Source of the DNA: Clostridiales bacterium UBA6981
GTDB taxonomy: Bacteria; Bacillota; Clostridia; Oscillospirales; Oscillospiraceae
Length of the DNA: 64,000 nucleotides
NCBI GenBank assembly: GCA_002450075.1
Contig: DJYJ01000015.1
Location: 1-64,000 of the forward strand
Direction: 5' to 3'
In this document: positions 17,478 through 26,671 of the stretch, piece after piece
How the letters are laid out: every line of letters begins with the position of its first letter
Position numbering within the stretch: the stretch's first letter is position 1
Program-made: the position numbers and the translations under genes
Notes under the pieces: model-generated
Told to the model about the DNA's origin: nothing
What the model saw: the letters and a program-made list of their open reading frames with translations, nothing else
Database searches by the model: none

Positions 17478-18707
17478 TTAGTTCATGTAGCCGTCCACGG
17501 CCAGAGCCTGCACGAAGGAGCAGAGGCCGGCGTAGGTGGCGTCGGGATTGACGGAGATGAAGAGATCCTTCATGTCGTCCCACTGGACCTGGGCCTTGTT
17601 GATGTCAACGGTCAGGCCGATGGGGCTGTTGTTGGCCATGGCCTCGAACTCCTCGGTGGAGTTGATGACGCAGAGGCCCGGATTGATGATCTCGGGGCCG
17701 GTGAAGTCGGGGTACATGGTGCCGGAGAGGGCGGCGTCGAGCATGGCGACAGGCCACAGGAAGCTTTCCACGGTGGAGATGCTGAGGTAAACGATGGTCT
17801 TGTCATCGCCGCAGTCGGCCAGCAGGTCGGGGTCGTTCTCAAAGCCGCCGGTGATCAGCTGCATATTGGGGTTGATGGAGCCGTTGGCCTTGGCAGCCAG
17901 CATGGTCGGGTAGATGAAGGTGGTGCCGGCGCAGATGCCGACGATGGCGTCCAGATCCTGGTTTTCCTTCTCCATGAAGTAGGAATCCTCCAGCGGGCTG
18001 AACTGCAGCACGACGGGCTCGCCCACGACCTCGATGGGCTCGGAAGCGGTTTTGTTATACTCCTCGACCATCTGGAGGAAGTTGGCCGTGATGGCGGTCT
18101 GCTTGGGGTAGGCGTAGACGGGGAAGTTCATAACGGAGACCTTCTTGTAGCCGCGGGCGACGACCTCGTCGAAGTAGCCGCGGGCCTGCTCAACGGGGTC
18201 TACCAGACCGTCGGACACGTTGCCGAGGAAGTGGTCGTTCTGCAGAACGGCGGCGTTCACGGGGTTCTCGCCGAAGACGCTGTCCATATCGCTGAGCACG
18301 CCGACCACATACAGATCGGGGTACTCTTCCATGATGCTGCCGAGACCGCCGTCCTGGCAGGCGATCAGGCCGACGACGTCGGAGGTGTAGGCGTTCTTCA
18401 CGGCGGCCAGGTTGGCAGCGGGATCGTTGAACATGTCGCCGTAGACGACCTCGAACTTGTAGCCCAGATTATTGCAGATCATGGTCAGGTAACCGACATA
18501 GAAGTCATAGGCCGGGCCGGAGGTGAGGTTGGACAGGTAGAGGATCTTGCCCTTGTCGGCGGCGGGAGCGGGAGCGGCTTCGGCTGCGGGGGCAGATTCG
18601 GTGCTGCCGGCGTTGTCGCTGCTCGCAGCGGGAGCGGCGGACTGGCCGCAGGCGCAGAGCGCGAACACCATGGCAAGCGCAAGGATCAGAGCGAGTGCTT
18701 TTTTCAT
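17478..18707 (-). CDS. Sugar-binding lipoprotein of the ABC transporter
   Basis: A 409-residue lipoprotein: basic start, hydrophobic core ALALILALAMVFALCACG with lipobox around Cys18-20, an alanine/serine linker, then a type-1 periplasmic-binding fold (GKILYLSNLTSGPAYDFYVG, DVVGLIACQDGGLG). It would sit on the outer face of the membrane and hand its sugar to the two permeases. AAAGGAG stands 7 bases before the ATG. The ligand is unknown; the operon content suggests a rhamnose- or pentose-containing oligosaccharide. Confidence 0.88.
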   Translation of the reverse strand: MKKALALILALAMVFALCACGQSAAPAASSDNAGSTESAPAAEAAPAPAADKGKILYLSNLTSGPAYDFYVGYLTMICNNLGYKFEVVYGDMFNDPAANLAAVKNAYTSDVVGLIACQDGGLGSIMEEYPDLYVVGVLSDMDSVFGENPVNAAVLQNDHFLGNVSDGLVDPVEQARGYFDEVVARGYKKVSVMNFPVYAYPKQTAITANFLQMVEEYNKTASEPIEVVGEPVVLQFSPLEDSYFMEKENQDLDAIVGICAGTTFIYPTMLAAKANGSINPNMQLITGGFENDPDLLADCGDDKTIVYLSISTVESFLWPVAMLDAALSGTMYPDFTGPEIINPGLCVINSTEEFEAMANNSPIGLTVDINKAQVQWDDMKDLFISVNPDATYAGLCSFVQALAVDGYMN

Positions 18708-18775
18708 GTTTGTTCTCCTTTTTTCATTTTGTTTTGCTTTTTATTCGTTCAGGCATGTGGCCTGGAGAATACGGA

Positions 18776-19759
18776 TCAGCGGGGCAGGACGCCGGTCTTC
18801 TTGCGGCAGGTGATGAGCACCACGATCAGGAAGATCGCGGCCTTGATGATAAAGGTCACACGGGCGGGCACGCCGATGATCGGCAGACCCACGGCCAGCA
18901 GCGAGAAGGTGAAGGCGCCGACGATGGCGCAGGAGACGCGGGACTTCATGCCGCCGTTGAGCGGCATGCCGCCGAGGATCAGCGCGACCATCACGTTCAT
19001 TTCAAAGCCGGTGCCCGTCGAGTCGGAGGCGGCGCCGGTGTAGCCCATCTGGAACAGGGACGCGACGACCAGGCAGACAGCCAGGAAGATATAGGGGATC
19101 ACGCGGTATTTGATCACGTCCACGCCGCTCTGGCTGGTGGCGGTCTGGTTGGCGCCGATGGCGCGGGCGTACTTGCCGTACTTGGTAAAGTAGAAGAAAT
19201 AAGAAATAACGGCCGTTTCGATGACGAGCACCAGCACCATGAACCAGGGAGACTTGAACAGGTGCAGGTCGATGCCCTGCATGATGATGTTGCGGGTGCC
19301 GAGCTTGGAATAAATGATGGTGGAAACGCCGGTGAGGATCATCATGAACACGACCGAGGAGATGACCGAGTACATGTGCAAAATCTCGCCCGCCGCGCCG
19401 TTGACAACGCCGATGATCACCGCGATCACAAGGCATACCAGGATCGCGAGCCAAAGGCTCCCGGTAGCGTTGCCGATGAGCACGAGCAGCGTGGAGTAAA
19501 GGCCGATCTGCTTGCCGATGGACACGTCCATGTTGCCGAGCGAGTAGATGAACACGGCGCCCACGCTCATGAGCGCGGTGACGATCACGTTGCTCATCAG
19601 GTTCGCCAGCTTCGAGGCGGACCAGATGCTCTCGCCCTTGATGCCGGTGCCGATGGTGAAGAAGATGATGCAGAACAGCAGTCCGCCGACGGATGCGACC
19701 GTGGAGCCGTTCTTTTTCAGCCACTGGGAAAGCGTCTGCTTTTCTTTTACGTCTGCCAT
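18776..19759 (-). CDS. Sugar ABC transporter permease (RbsC-like)
   Basis: A 327-residue polytopic protein. GNMDVSIGKQIGLYSTLLVL and ILGGMPLNGG are the signature regions of RbsC-type permeases. The N terminus is a short basic cytoplasmic tail (SQWLKKNGS). It follows the ATPase by 11 bases with a perfect AAGGAGG. Together with the permease at 16405-17412 it should form the translocation channel. Sequence identity between the two permeases is low, so they are not a recent duplication. Confidence 0.9.
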   Translation of the reverse strand: MADVKEKQTLSQWLKKNGSTVASVGGLLFCIIFFTIGTGIKGESIWSASKLANLMSNVIVTALMSVGAVFIYSLGNMDVSIGKQIGLYSTLLVLIGNATGSLWLAILVCLVIAVIIGVVNGAAGEILHMYSVISSVVFMMILTGVSTIIYSKLGTRNIIMQGIDLHLFKSPWFMVLVLVIETAVISYFFYFTKYGKYARAIGANQTATSQSGVDVIKYRVIPYIFLAVCLVVASLFQMGYTGAASDSTGTGFEMNVMVALILGGMPLNGGMKSRVSCAIVGAFTFSLLAVGLPIIGVPARVTFIIKAAIFLIVVLITCRKKTGVLPR

Positions 19760-19770
19760 GTCGCGCCTCC

Positions 19771-21276
19771 TTAAATCATGTATTCGATGAGGTCGGTCTG
19801 CTTGAGATCGGGGCTGCGCATGACCTCATGGGTCACGGCGAAGTCCTTCATGATGATCAGCTTGTCGCACATGCCGATCAGCTCACTGAGCTCTTCGGAG
19901 ATCATCAGGATCGCCTTGCCCTGCTTCTTCATGTCCTCAATCAGCGTATACATGGCCTGCTTGACGCCGATGTCGACGCCGCGGGTGGGGCAGTCCATGA
20001 TGATGACCTCGGATCCCTTGGCCGTCCACTTGCCGAAGGAGACCTTTTGCTTGTTGCCGCCGGAGAGGGTGTTGACATACTGCTTGCCGCTGTGGCACTT
20101 GATGCGGTAGTTGTCGATCTCGCCGTCGCCGAGCCGCTTCTCGTCCTTGGGGCGGATGAAGGTGAACTTTTCCAGCGCCGGGATCGAGGGCAGGACGATG
20201 TTGTCCTGGATCGGGCCGTCGAGGATCAGTGCCTCGGTGTCGCGGTTTTTGGAAATGTAGCCGATGCCGCTGTTGATGGCCTGCAGGGGCGTTTTGATCT
20301 CCTTGCCGTGGCGCAGCACCTTGCCGCCGTCGAGCTTTTCAAGACCGTAGGCGATGCGGCCGATGTCGTGCATGCCGCAGCCGGAGAGGCCGCCCATGCC
20401 GATGATCTCACCCTTATGTAAGGTCAGGTTGAAATGCTGAATCTTTCCGAGGGACACGTCCTGCAGCTCCAGTGCGACCTCGTCGGAATGGGAGGTGTCG
20501 TAATCCTCGCGGTAATACTTGTCGCCGATCTCGCGGCCGACCATCAGGTAACGGATGGTCTTCACCGCGTCGGGCGCGTCCATCTCCTCGCGGGTCAGAT
20601 GGCCCTTGATCTCGCCGTCGCGCAGGACGGTCAGATCCGTGCACTGTTCGAGGATCTCGTCCATATCGTGGGAGACGAAGACGACCGCCTTGTCGTTCTC
20701 GGCCATCTTGTGGATCAGCTTATAGAGGATCTCGCGTCCCTCGAGGGACAGGGCCGTTGTGGTTTCGTCGACGACCAGGATCTCGGTGGCGTCAGTGACG
20801 CAGCGCACCAGCTCCACGAGCTTGCGGTCCTCGAAGGTGTAGCGGTCGATCAGGTCGGCGGCGCGGATGTGGTCGATGCCGAAGCTGCTCAGGATCTTCT
20901 GCGCCTCGCGGTTCATCTTTCCCATGTTGATGACGCCGAATTTGGAGAACTCCTCCTCGTGGCCGGCAAAGATGTTCTGCGCGACCGTCACGCCGGGGAT
21001 GGTGTTGGCCTCCTGCAGGATCATGGAGATGCCGGCGTCCTGGGCCTGCACCATCGTGTGGGGGTGCCAGGGCTCGCCTTTATAGAACATCTCGCCGCTG
21101 GTGGCCGGCTGCATGCCGGAGGCGATGGACATGATCGTGGACTTGCCGGAGCCGTTTTCGCCCACCAGTCCGCGGATCTCGCCTCTGCGCAGTTCAAAGT
21201 CCACGTCCTTGAGCGCGATCGTGGGACCGAATTCCTTGCGCATGTGCTTCGCTTCGAAAATGATCTCGTTTGCCAT
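19771..21276 (-). CDS. Duplicated sugar ABC transporter ATPase (RbsA/MglA-like)
   Basis: A 501-residue protein with two ABC cassettes. The first has Walker A GENGSGKST and a Walker B-like EILVVDETTTAL. The second has a degenerate Walker A (GLSGCGM) but a full signature LSGGNKQKVSFGKW and Walker B VIIMDCPTRGVD. This asymmetric pattern is normal for RbsA-type enzymes. A GTG at 21282 is open, but ATG 21276 is correctly spaced from GAGG. It heads the ten-gene leftward operon, so it lies next to the promoter and divergent from the AraC regulator. Confidence 0.92.
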   Translation of the reverse strand: MANEIIFEAKHMRKEFGPTIALKDVDFELRRGEIRGLVGENGSGKSTIMSIASGMQPATSGEMFYKGEPWHPHTMVQAQDAGISMILQEANTIPGVTVAQNIFAGHEEEFSKFGVINMGKMNREAQKILSSFGIDHIRAADLIDRYTFEDRKLVELVRCVTDATEILVVDETTTALSLEGREILYKLIHKMAENDKAVVFVSHDMDEILEQCTDLTVLRDGEIKGHLTREEMDAPDAVKTIRYLMVGREIGDKYYREDYDTSHSDEVALELQDVSLGKIQHFNLTLHKGEIIGMGGLSGCGMHDIGRIAYGLEKLDGGKVLRHGKEIKTPLQAINSGIGYISKNRDTEALILDGPIQDNIVLPSIPALEKFTFIRPKDEKRLGDGEIDNYRIKCHSGKQYVNTLSGGNKQKVSFGKWTAKGSEVIIMDCPTRGVDIGVKQAMYTLIEDMKKQGKAILMISEELSELIGMCDKLIIMKDFAVTHEVMRSPDLKQTDLIEYMI

Positions 21277-21303
21277 CTGCACGCCTCGCTTTTCAAAAAG
21301 TTC

Positions 21304-21374
21304 TGACCGTTTATGGTCAAATTGAACGATTCTTTTTCAACGATATTACTATACCACCCTATCCTTTTGTGCAA
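21304..21374 (-). promoter_or_regulatory. Promoter region and inverted repeat of the leftward glycan operon
   Basis: On the minus strand TTGCAC (21369-21374) stands 17 bases from TAGTAA (21346-21351), with TATAGT overlapping at 21348-21353. In the leader, TGACC (21304-21308) and GGTCA (21315-21319) form a small inverted repeat. This could be half of a regulator site or an mRNA hairpin. The region lies between the operon and the divergent AraC gene. Confidence 0.5.
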
Positions 21375-21487
21375 AACTCACGGCTTTTTGCTGTTTTAGC
21401 ACAATTTTCACTTCTCGTTGCATTATGACAAAAAACATGATATTTTAAGGACAGAATTCATCTTTTTTCGGAATTGGTGGGATTATT

Positions 21488-22708
21488 ATGGTGTTTATGG
21501 ATCTGCGGGACGTCCTGCGGGATATCCTCGGCGCTTACCGCGTGCAGCTGCTGCAGCTGCGGGCGGAGTGCGAGACCCCGGAGGCACAGGCGCTGGACTT
21601 CCAGTTCCGGGGCCAGCTTTTTGAAAACTTCGACTACGGCGGTTTTGCCGCCGGGATCATGGATCTTGTGCCCGAGGAAAACGTGATCGATTATAAAGAC
21701 GATTTCGGCCTGCACTATCTGGTGTTTCAGGGGCGGGATACCGAGAGCGGGTCTTTCCTGTTCTTCGGCCCCTTCCTTTACCACGAAAAGGGAGAAGCGG
21801 ACTATCAGAAGATGATCCGGGCGCACGGCCTTTCAGATCAGGCCATTGACGCCATCCGCTGGTATTTCAAGCGCATCCCCGTGGTACAGGACGTGATCGC
21901 CTGGCGGCATATGCTGACCACGCTGCTCTCCCGCTATCTTGCCAATCCGGATCTGGAGATCCGGCCCGTCCGGCACGACCACGTGGAAGAGGCCAGAGAA
22001 AAGCCCTCCGTTTCCCTGTCCGCGATCCCCTATACCTCGATCGAGGCCCGCTATGCCACCGAGGCGAAAATGCTGGAGGCCATTCGCCAGGGAGATATCT
22101 CCGAGGCCACCTATCAGCAGAACCTCTTTATGGGCTATACCCTCGATCAGCGCAACGACGATCCGCTGCGCAACGCCAAAAACATGGTGATCAGCGTCAA
22201 TACGCTCTATCGCAAGTCGGTCGAGCAGGCCGCCGTGCATCCGCTGTATCTCGACGCGATCAGCGGGCAGTTTTTAGAGGAGATCGAGAAGGCGGAAAAC
22301 CTGGCGCAGGTCACGGCTCTGGTCCCCCGCATGATCCGCCACTATTGCCTGCTTGTCCAGACCTATTCCCGGGAACGCTATTCCAGCGTGGTGCGGGACT
22401 GCCTGAACTTCGTGGACTTTCATTATATGGAGCCGCTGAGTCTGGAGGGGCTGGCCAACAAATTTGCCGTCAATAAAAACTATCTCTCCTCCCGCTTCTC
22501 CAAAGAAGTCGGCATGACGCTGACGGATTATATCAATCTTACCCGTGTGCGCCGCTCGCTGAAGCTGCTGAGCACGACCGCCCTGTCCATGCAGGAGATC
22601 GCCGAGAACTGCGGCTTTTCCGACGCCAATTATTACACCCGTATCTTCAAAAAGATCCACGGCTCCACGCCGAATGACTATCGCAAGTCTCTCAAGAGCA
22701 CGCCGTAA
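21488..22708 (+). CDS. AraC-family transcriptional regulator
   Basis: A 406-residue regulator. The last 100 residues hold the double helix-turn-helix of AraC/XylS proteins: LEGLANKFAVNKNYLSSRFS, then LSMQEIAENCGFSDANYYTR followed by FKKIHGSTPNDYRKS. The N-terminal 290 residues are a sensor region without a recognised cupin. They resemble the long helical sensors of Firmicute AraC regulators, some of which answer to two-component signals. Divergent placement next to the ten-gene hydrolase/transport operon makes it the likely activator of that operon, probably on sugar binding. The start has only a weak ribosome binding site (GGTGGG). Confidence 0.9.
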   Translation: MVFMDLRDVLRDILGAYRVQLLQLRAECETPEAQALDFQFRGQLFENFDYGGFAAGIMDLVPEENVIDYKDDFGLHYLVFQGRDTESGSFLFFGPFLYHEKGEADYQKMIRAHGLSDQAIDAIRWYFKRIPVVQDVIAWRHMLTTLLSRYLANPDLEIRPVRHDHVEEAREKPSVSLSAIPYTSIEARYATEAKMLEAIRQGDISEATYQQNLFMGYTLDQRNDDPLRNAKNMVISVNTLYRKSVEQAAVHPLYLDAISGQFLEEIEKAENLAQVTALVPRMIRHYCLLVQTYSRERYSSVVRDCLNFVDFHYMEPLSLEGLANKFAVNKNYLSSRFSKEVGMTLTDYINLTRVRRSLKLLSTTALSMQEIAENCGFSDANYYTRIFKKIHGSTPNDYRKSLKSTP

Positions 22709-22727
22709 AACGGCAGGCTGCCCGCAC

Positions 22728-22750
22728 GGCGCTTTCCCGCGCCTTTTCTT
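22728..22750 (+). terminator. Short intrinsic terminator candidate
   Basis: GGCGC and GCGCC around a six-base loop, followed by TTTTCTT, 20 bases after the AraC-type gene. The stem is only five pairs, so it is a weak call. The rest of 22751-22996 holds no gene or clear promoter. Confidence 0.4.
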
Positions 22751-22996
22751 CTCAAAAAAAGCGATCGCCGCAGAGGGGCAATAAAGAAAGACGCCTATAC
22801 TGTCAGCGTTGTCTTCCCGCAGGCGCATTTTGACCTTCTGTCCGCTGCCAATCCTTTTGAAACGAAAACAGAGAATACAGCGATGGTTTTCAAACTATGT
22901 AAGCCAAACACGAAGTGAGAAAATCTGCCAAACGAGTCATTTGAAAACGGAACAAGGCGTGAAAACGGCAGAATTCATAGCAAGAAGGAGGCAATT

Positions 22997-23848
22997 ATGC
23001 TTTTTCAGACAGAAGCGATCCGTCCCGGTCTGTGGCGTATCTGGGATGTGAGCCATACGGCTTTTTATCTGGTGGAAGGTCAAAACGCGGCGGCGCTGAT
23101 CGACAGCGGCGTCGGCGTCGGAAGTGTCAGGGACGTGGTCATGGGTCTCACCGACAAGCCGGTGAGCGTATGGATCACGCACGGCCATGTGGACCATGCC
23201 ATGGGGGCATCGGAGTTTGACGAGATCCATATGGATCCGGCAGATCTGCCGGTGTTCGCGGCCCATTCCGACATGACGATGCGGCAGGGCTACGTGGCAG
23301 GCGCAGCCATGGCAGGCGCGGATCCCACAGCCGTCGCCGGAGTCAGAGCAACGGATTTTCTCCCACCGCCGGAAGCGGAGCGCTTGCTTCCGCTCTCGGA
23401 CGGGGAGCGAGTTGATCTCGGCGGCATTCATCTGCGCTTTTACAAGCTGGAAGGACACACGCCGGGCAGCATGACGGTCCTGCTGGAGGAGTGGCGGATC
23501 CTGATTCTGGGCGATGCCTGCAACGCCTTTACCTATCTTTTTGATCCCTCATGCCCCACGGTGAAGCAGTATCGGGAGAACCTGCTGCGCTTCCGGGAGC
23601 GGACGGACGGCAGCTATGACCTGCTGCTGTTCAGCCATGGGACGGGAGAAGGGGACGCCGCCATGATTGGAAACGTCATCCGGGTCTGTGAGGATGTTCT
23701 TGCCGGTCATTCTGACGCGGTGCCCTTCCGCGGTCCCTTTGGCGACAGCGCTGTGATTGCAAAGGAAATGGACTTCGTGCGCTTCTGCCGGGTCGACGGC
23801 GGGGAGGGGAATATCGTCTACAACACAGGAAAAGTCAGAAATAACTGA
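22997..23848 (+). CDS. MBL-fold metallo-hydrolase
   Basis: A 283-residue metallo-beta-lactamase-fold protein. The metal motif THGHVDHAMG supplies His62, His64, Asp66 and His67; YKLEGHTPGSM and ILGDACNAF provide the later metal ligands. A perfect AGAAGGAGG precedes the ATG. The fold covers glyoxalase II, lactonases and many other hydrolases. Nothing in the sequence fixes the substrate. It stands alone between two terminators, with no partner gene. Confidence 0.85.
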   Translation: MLFQTEAIRPGLWRIWDVSHTAFYLVEGQNAAALIDSGVGVGSVRDVVMGLTDKPVSVWITHGHVDHAMGASEFDEIHMDPADLPVFAAHSDMTMRQGYVAGAAMAGADPTAVAGVRATDFLPPPEAERLLPLSDGERVDLGGIHLRFYKLEGHTPGSMTVLLEEWRILILGDACNAFTYLFDPSCPTVKQYRENLLRFRERTDGSYDLLLFSHGTGEGDAAMIGNVIRVCEDVLAGHSDAVPFRGPFGDSAVIAKEMDFVRFCRVDGGEGNIVYNTGKVRNN

Positions 23849-23852
23849 AAAC

Positions 23853-23904
23853 GCCGGATGGGGACGAGGGAATACTATTTCCCGCTTCCCCATCCGGCTG
23901 CTTT
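23853..23904 (+). terminator. Intrinsic terminator after the MBL hydrolase
   Basis: GCCGGATGGGGA (23853-23864) pairs with TCCCCATCCGGC. A nested GGGAA/TTCCC lies inside, and CTTTCTTTTC follows. It starts 4 bases after the stop codon. Confidence 0.75.
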
Positions 23905-24061
23905 CTTTTCCGCTTTCTGCCGCGGCAAGGCGGGCGGCTCTCTCCCCTTTCGGCGCGGATTTTTCAGATTCTTAAGGCCGTTTTTTCGTTGACACGGAAA
24001 TGCGAATATGATACCCTAAAAGTTGAGATAGACTATATCGGGAGAGGTGTGAGCACAGAAA

Positions 24062-25246
24062 ATGGACGAATTATCCCGTAAGGTTTTCCATAAAGAAGAG
24101 AGCGAGCTGACCGAATACGAGCGCATGATGCTCGGCATCATGGCGGAAAAGCAGGCGGCCGAGGGCGCCGCTGAGGAGACACCCGCCGCGGCGCCGGCTG
24201 CGGAAGGCCCGGTCGAAGCTCCTGCCGCCGCGGAGGAAACGCCCGCCGAGGCCGAGGAGCCTGCTCCCGTCGAAGAGGCACCCCAAGACGAGCCTGCGAC
24301 TGAGGAAGCGTCTGCTGAGGAGCCGTCAGCTGAGGAAGCGCCCGCTGACGAGCTGACAGCCGAGGAAGCTCCCGTCGCGGAGAGCGCCGCGGAAGAACCG
24401 GTCGCGGAGGCCGTTTCCGCGGATGAGCCGGACGACAGCGACGTGAAGATCGCCGGAGAAGAGCCCGTTCAGCCGAAGAGCGAGCGGATCCCCCTGCTGA
24501 CCGAGGAGAAGAACCCGGAGCTTGAGCCGGTCGTCCTCACACGGCCGACGATCCAGTTCAAGAACAGCATCGAGCGTGAAAAGAAGATCACCCGCAAGGT
24601 GCAGCGGCACCGCCGCCGTTCCGGTCTTGTGGTGCTCGGGCTGTGTGTGGCGCTGATCTTTGTGGCGTTCCTCTATAACGGCATCTTCAACAAGTCCTGG
24701 GGTCTCCTGGAAAAGGAAGAGCCCACGCCTGTGCCGGAGGAGCTGATCGCGGCGGAGACAGGCGAAGAAGCCCAGCTGCAGGAGCCCGAGCCGACGCCCG
24801 AGCCCACGCCCGAGCCGCCTCCCGAGCACCGCTATGCGGTCGAGCGGGCGGATATAAGCTGGATCGGCGCGCAGGATCTGTGTCTCGCGAGCGGCGGCTA
24901 TCTCGCCGTTATCAACGACATGGATGAATTCAACCGCATTACGGCGCTGGCCGACGAGCAGGGCATCGAGGCGCTGTGGGTCGGCTGTCACCGCGACGTG
25001 AACAGCAACACGATGGTATGGGAGCACGGCGAGACGGTAGACAAGGCCGTTGATCCCGACGAGCGGCAGATGTCGCTGTGGGCAGCCGGCGAGCCCTCGT
25101 TCATCGACGATGAAGGCACCGACGAGGATTATCTCCTGCTTTGGAACCACGACGGCGGCTGGCGGTATTGGGACAGCATCGGCGATCTGACCATTTACTT
25201 CGGCTGGCGCGGCAGGATCGGCTATGTCTGCGAATTTGACAGCTGA
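24062..25246 (+). CDS. Single-pass membrane protein with C-type-lectin-like ectodomain
   Basis: A 394-residue protein in three parts. Residues 1-170 are an acidic cytoplasmic region rich in Glu, Ala and Pro. A basic patch (KKITRKVQRHRRR) precedes one TM helix (SGLVVLGLCVALIFVAFLY, about 198-216), so the C terminus is outside. After a Pro/Glu spacer, residues 255-394 form a C-type-lectin-like domain: GGYLAVINDMDEFNRI, ALWVGCHRD, LWAAGEP, WRYWDS, GYVCEF. The two conserved cysteines are Cys275 and Cys391 by approximate count. In bacteria this fold binds proteins or sugars at the surface. The ligand is unknown. It stands alone in a single transcript. Confidence 0.8.
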   Translation: MDELSRKVFHKEESELTEYERMMLGIMAEKQAAEGAAEETPAAAPAAEGPVEAPAAAEETPAEAEEPAPVEEAPQDEPATEEASAEEPSAEEAPADELTAEEAPVAESAAEEPVAEAVSADEPDDSDVKIAGEEPVQPKSERIPLLTEEKNPELEPVVLTRPTIQFKNSIEREKKITRKVQRHRRRSGLVVLGLCVALIFVAFLYNGIFNKSWGLLEKEEPTPVPEELIAAETGEEAQLQEPEPTPEPTPEPPPEHRYAVERADISWIGAQDLCLASGGYLAVINDMDEFNRITALADEQGIEALWVGCHRDVNSNTMVWEHGETVDKAVDPDERQMSLWAAGEPSFIDDEGTDEDYLLLWNHDGGWRYWDSIGDLTIYFGWRGRIGYVCEFDS

Positions 25247-25262
25247 ATCGAATAAGCGTTTG

Positions 25263-25293
25263 AAAAAGGGACTGCGTGTGCAGTCCCTTTTGT
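25263..25293. terminator. Bidirectional terminator between the lectin-like and LCP genes
   Basis: AAAAGGGACTGC (25264-25275), loop GTGT, GCAGTCCCTTTT (25280-25291). T runs occur on both strands. It ends both convergent genes; the LCP stop codon abuts it. Confidence 0.88.
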
Positions 25294-26342
25294 TATCGAT
25301 AGAGATACCGCTCGTCGCGGATCGTGCCGGAGGTCGAGCGGAAGGCGCCGTTTTCAAGATAGACTACATCGAGATTCTCCGCGCCGATTTCCGTTTCAAA
25401 GGGGTTGAGCGCGTCGTTGAGGAGCGGAAGCCACTCGCCGAGGTCGACAAAGGTATAGCTCAGCCCGCCGGCCTCCGCCGGGATGTTCGGCATCGTGTAG
25501 AATGAAATGTCTTCGGCACGGCATTGGAGCGCGCAGCGCAGGAAATAGGCGACGTTGGCCGCCGTGAGATCGCTGTCTACCGTGGAAGAGACGAGCTGGA
25601 CGACGCGGGCGAGATTCGGAATCGAGCCGAGAGAGATGAACTGTTTGGCCGCAGCGCGGAGGAAGTCGTGCTGAAGCGCGATCCGGTCGATGTCGCCATT
25701 TACATAATTCTTTCGGTAACGACAGAGCTGTACGCACTCCTCCCCGCTGAGGCACTGATAGCCCGCAGGGATGTGGATATGCAGATCCTGCGCGCTGTCC
25801 TCATAGTCCATGTCGAAGGGCACGTCGAAATAGACCCCGCCCATCATCTCGATCGCGGATTTGACGGTGCTGAGGTCAACGACGGCGCAGCAGTCCGTCT
25901 CGAAGCCCGTAAGCGAACGGACCGCGCTGCGCAGCCCCTCCAGTCCGTCGCCGCCCGACGCCTTTGTCCCGGAGTAGACGCAGTTGATTTTGCGCACGCT
26001 CCAGGGTAGGTTTACATAAGTGTCTCGCGGAATGCTGACGAAGTCCATACTGCGCGCCTCGGCGTCGATCCGGCCGAGGAGGATCGTGTCGGTATTGCCG
26101 CTGACCTCGTCGACGCCGGCCAGCAGAAGCGTATACACGGTTTTTCGCCGTGTCGGTTCCTTTTGGGATACGGCAGAAGCGGCGAGAGGCTCCTGCCGGG
26201 CAGGCGTCGGATCCTCCTGCCGGAGGATGTCGGCGCCGGCAAGCGGCAGCGCGCTGCGCAGCGACACGGCCGACGAGGCGAGCAGCGCGGAGAAAAACAG
26301 CGCCGTGATACTTTTTTTGATGAATTTTCCCCTTCGTTTCAA
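25293..26342 (-). CDS. LytR-CpsA-Psr (LCP) family cell-wall ligase
   Basis: A 349-residue membrane-anchored LCP protein. It has an N-terminal TM anchor (SITALFFSALLASSAVSL), then the family blocks NTDTILLGRID, SIPRDTYVNLP followed by VRKIN, and CRYRKNYVNGDIDRIALQHD with the arginines that bind polyprenyl pyrophosphate. LCP enzymes attach wall teichoic acids or capsular glycans to peptidoglycan. The start appears to be TTG at 26342: AAAGGAAG lies 8-9 bases upstream and no in-frame ATG exists nearby. It is monocistronic and no glycan-synthesis genes are adjacent. Confidence 0.88.
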   Translation of the reverse strand: MKRRGKFIKKSITALFFSALLASSAVSLRSALPLAGADILRQEDPTPARQEPLAASAVSQKEPTRRKTVYTLLLAGVDEVSGNTDTILLGRIDAEARSMDFVSIPRDTYVNLPWSVRKINCVYSGTKASGGDGLEGLRSAVRSLTGFETDCCAVVDLSTVKSAIEMMGGVYFDVPFDMDYEDSAQDLHIHIPAGYQCLSGEECVQLCRYRKNYVNGDIDRIALQHDFLRAAAKQFISLGSIPNLARVVQLVSSTVDSDLTAANVAYFLRCALQCRAEDISFYTMPNIPAEAGGLSYTFVDLGEWLPLLNDALNPFETEIGAENLDVVYLENGAFRSTSGTIRDERYLYR

Positions 26343-26424
26343 CGGATCATCTTCCTTTCGGTTTTCTTCTTATCAGTATTCCCGCTTTTTCCGAAAGATA
26401 GACGAACAGACCGTAAAATACAAA

Positions 26425-26580
26425 AATCCGGTCCGGGAGTTCCCGGACCGGATTTTCAGCTTGTCAAAAAAGTCAACAGGACTTTTTTGACTGCGCTTCT
26501 CCCGCCGCACATTTTGACTGCGAATCAAAATGTGATTACCCGAAAAAAGCCTGTTGCTTCAGGCTTTTTCGGACGGCGGG
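26425..26580. repeat. Cluster of consecutive perfect palindromes (structured RNA, terminator array or mobile-repeat candidate)
   Basis: Five stems lie in 156 bases. (1) AATCCGGTCCGGGA and its complement, 26425-26454. (2) GTCAAAAAAGTC/GACTTTTTTGAC, 26463-26491. (3) An outer stem CCCGCCG (26501-26507) with CGGCGGG (26574-26580) enclosing (4) CACATTTTGA/TCAAAATGTG (26508-26534) and (5) CCGAAAAAAGCCTG/CAGGCTTTTTCGG (26540-26572). Stems 3-5 form a multi-branch junction. It lies upstream of the LCP gene and no coding frame crosses it. Confidence 0.6.
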
Positions 26581-26671
26581 TTATTGTACTCGAGGGATTC
26601 ATTTAGTTAAGGATACAAATAATCGAAACTCACGCTTACGATACTTCCAAATATGATTTGGAGGTATATCC

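Noticed and set aside
23989..24012. TTGACA and TATGAT ahead of the lectin-like gene
   Set aside because: The spacer is only 12 bases, too short for sigma-A; the real promoter may differ.
24150..24440. Apparent tandem repeat, considered as a CRISPR or minisatellite
   Set aside because: The repetition is of Glu/Ala/Pro codons inside one coding frame, with no fixed repeat-spacer length.
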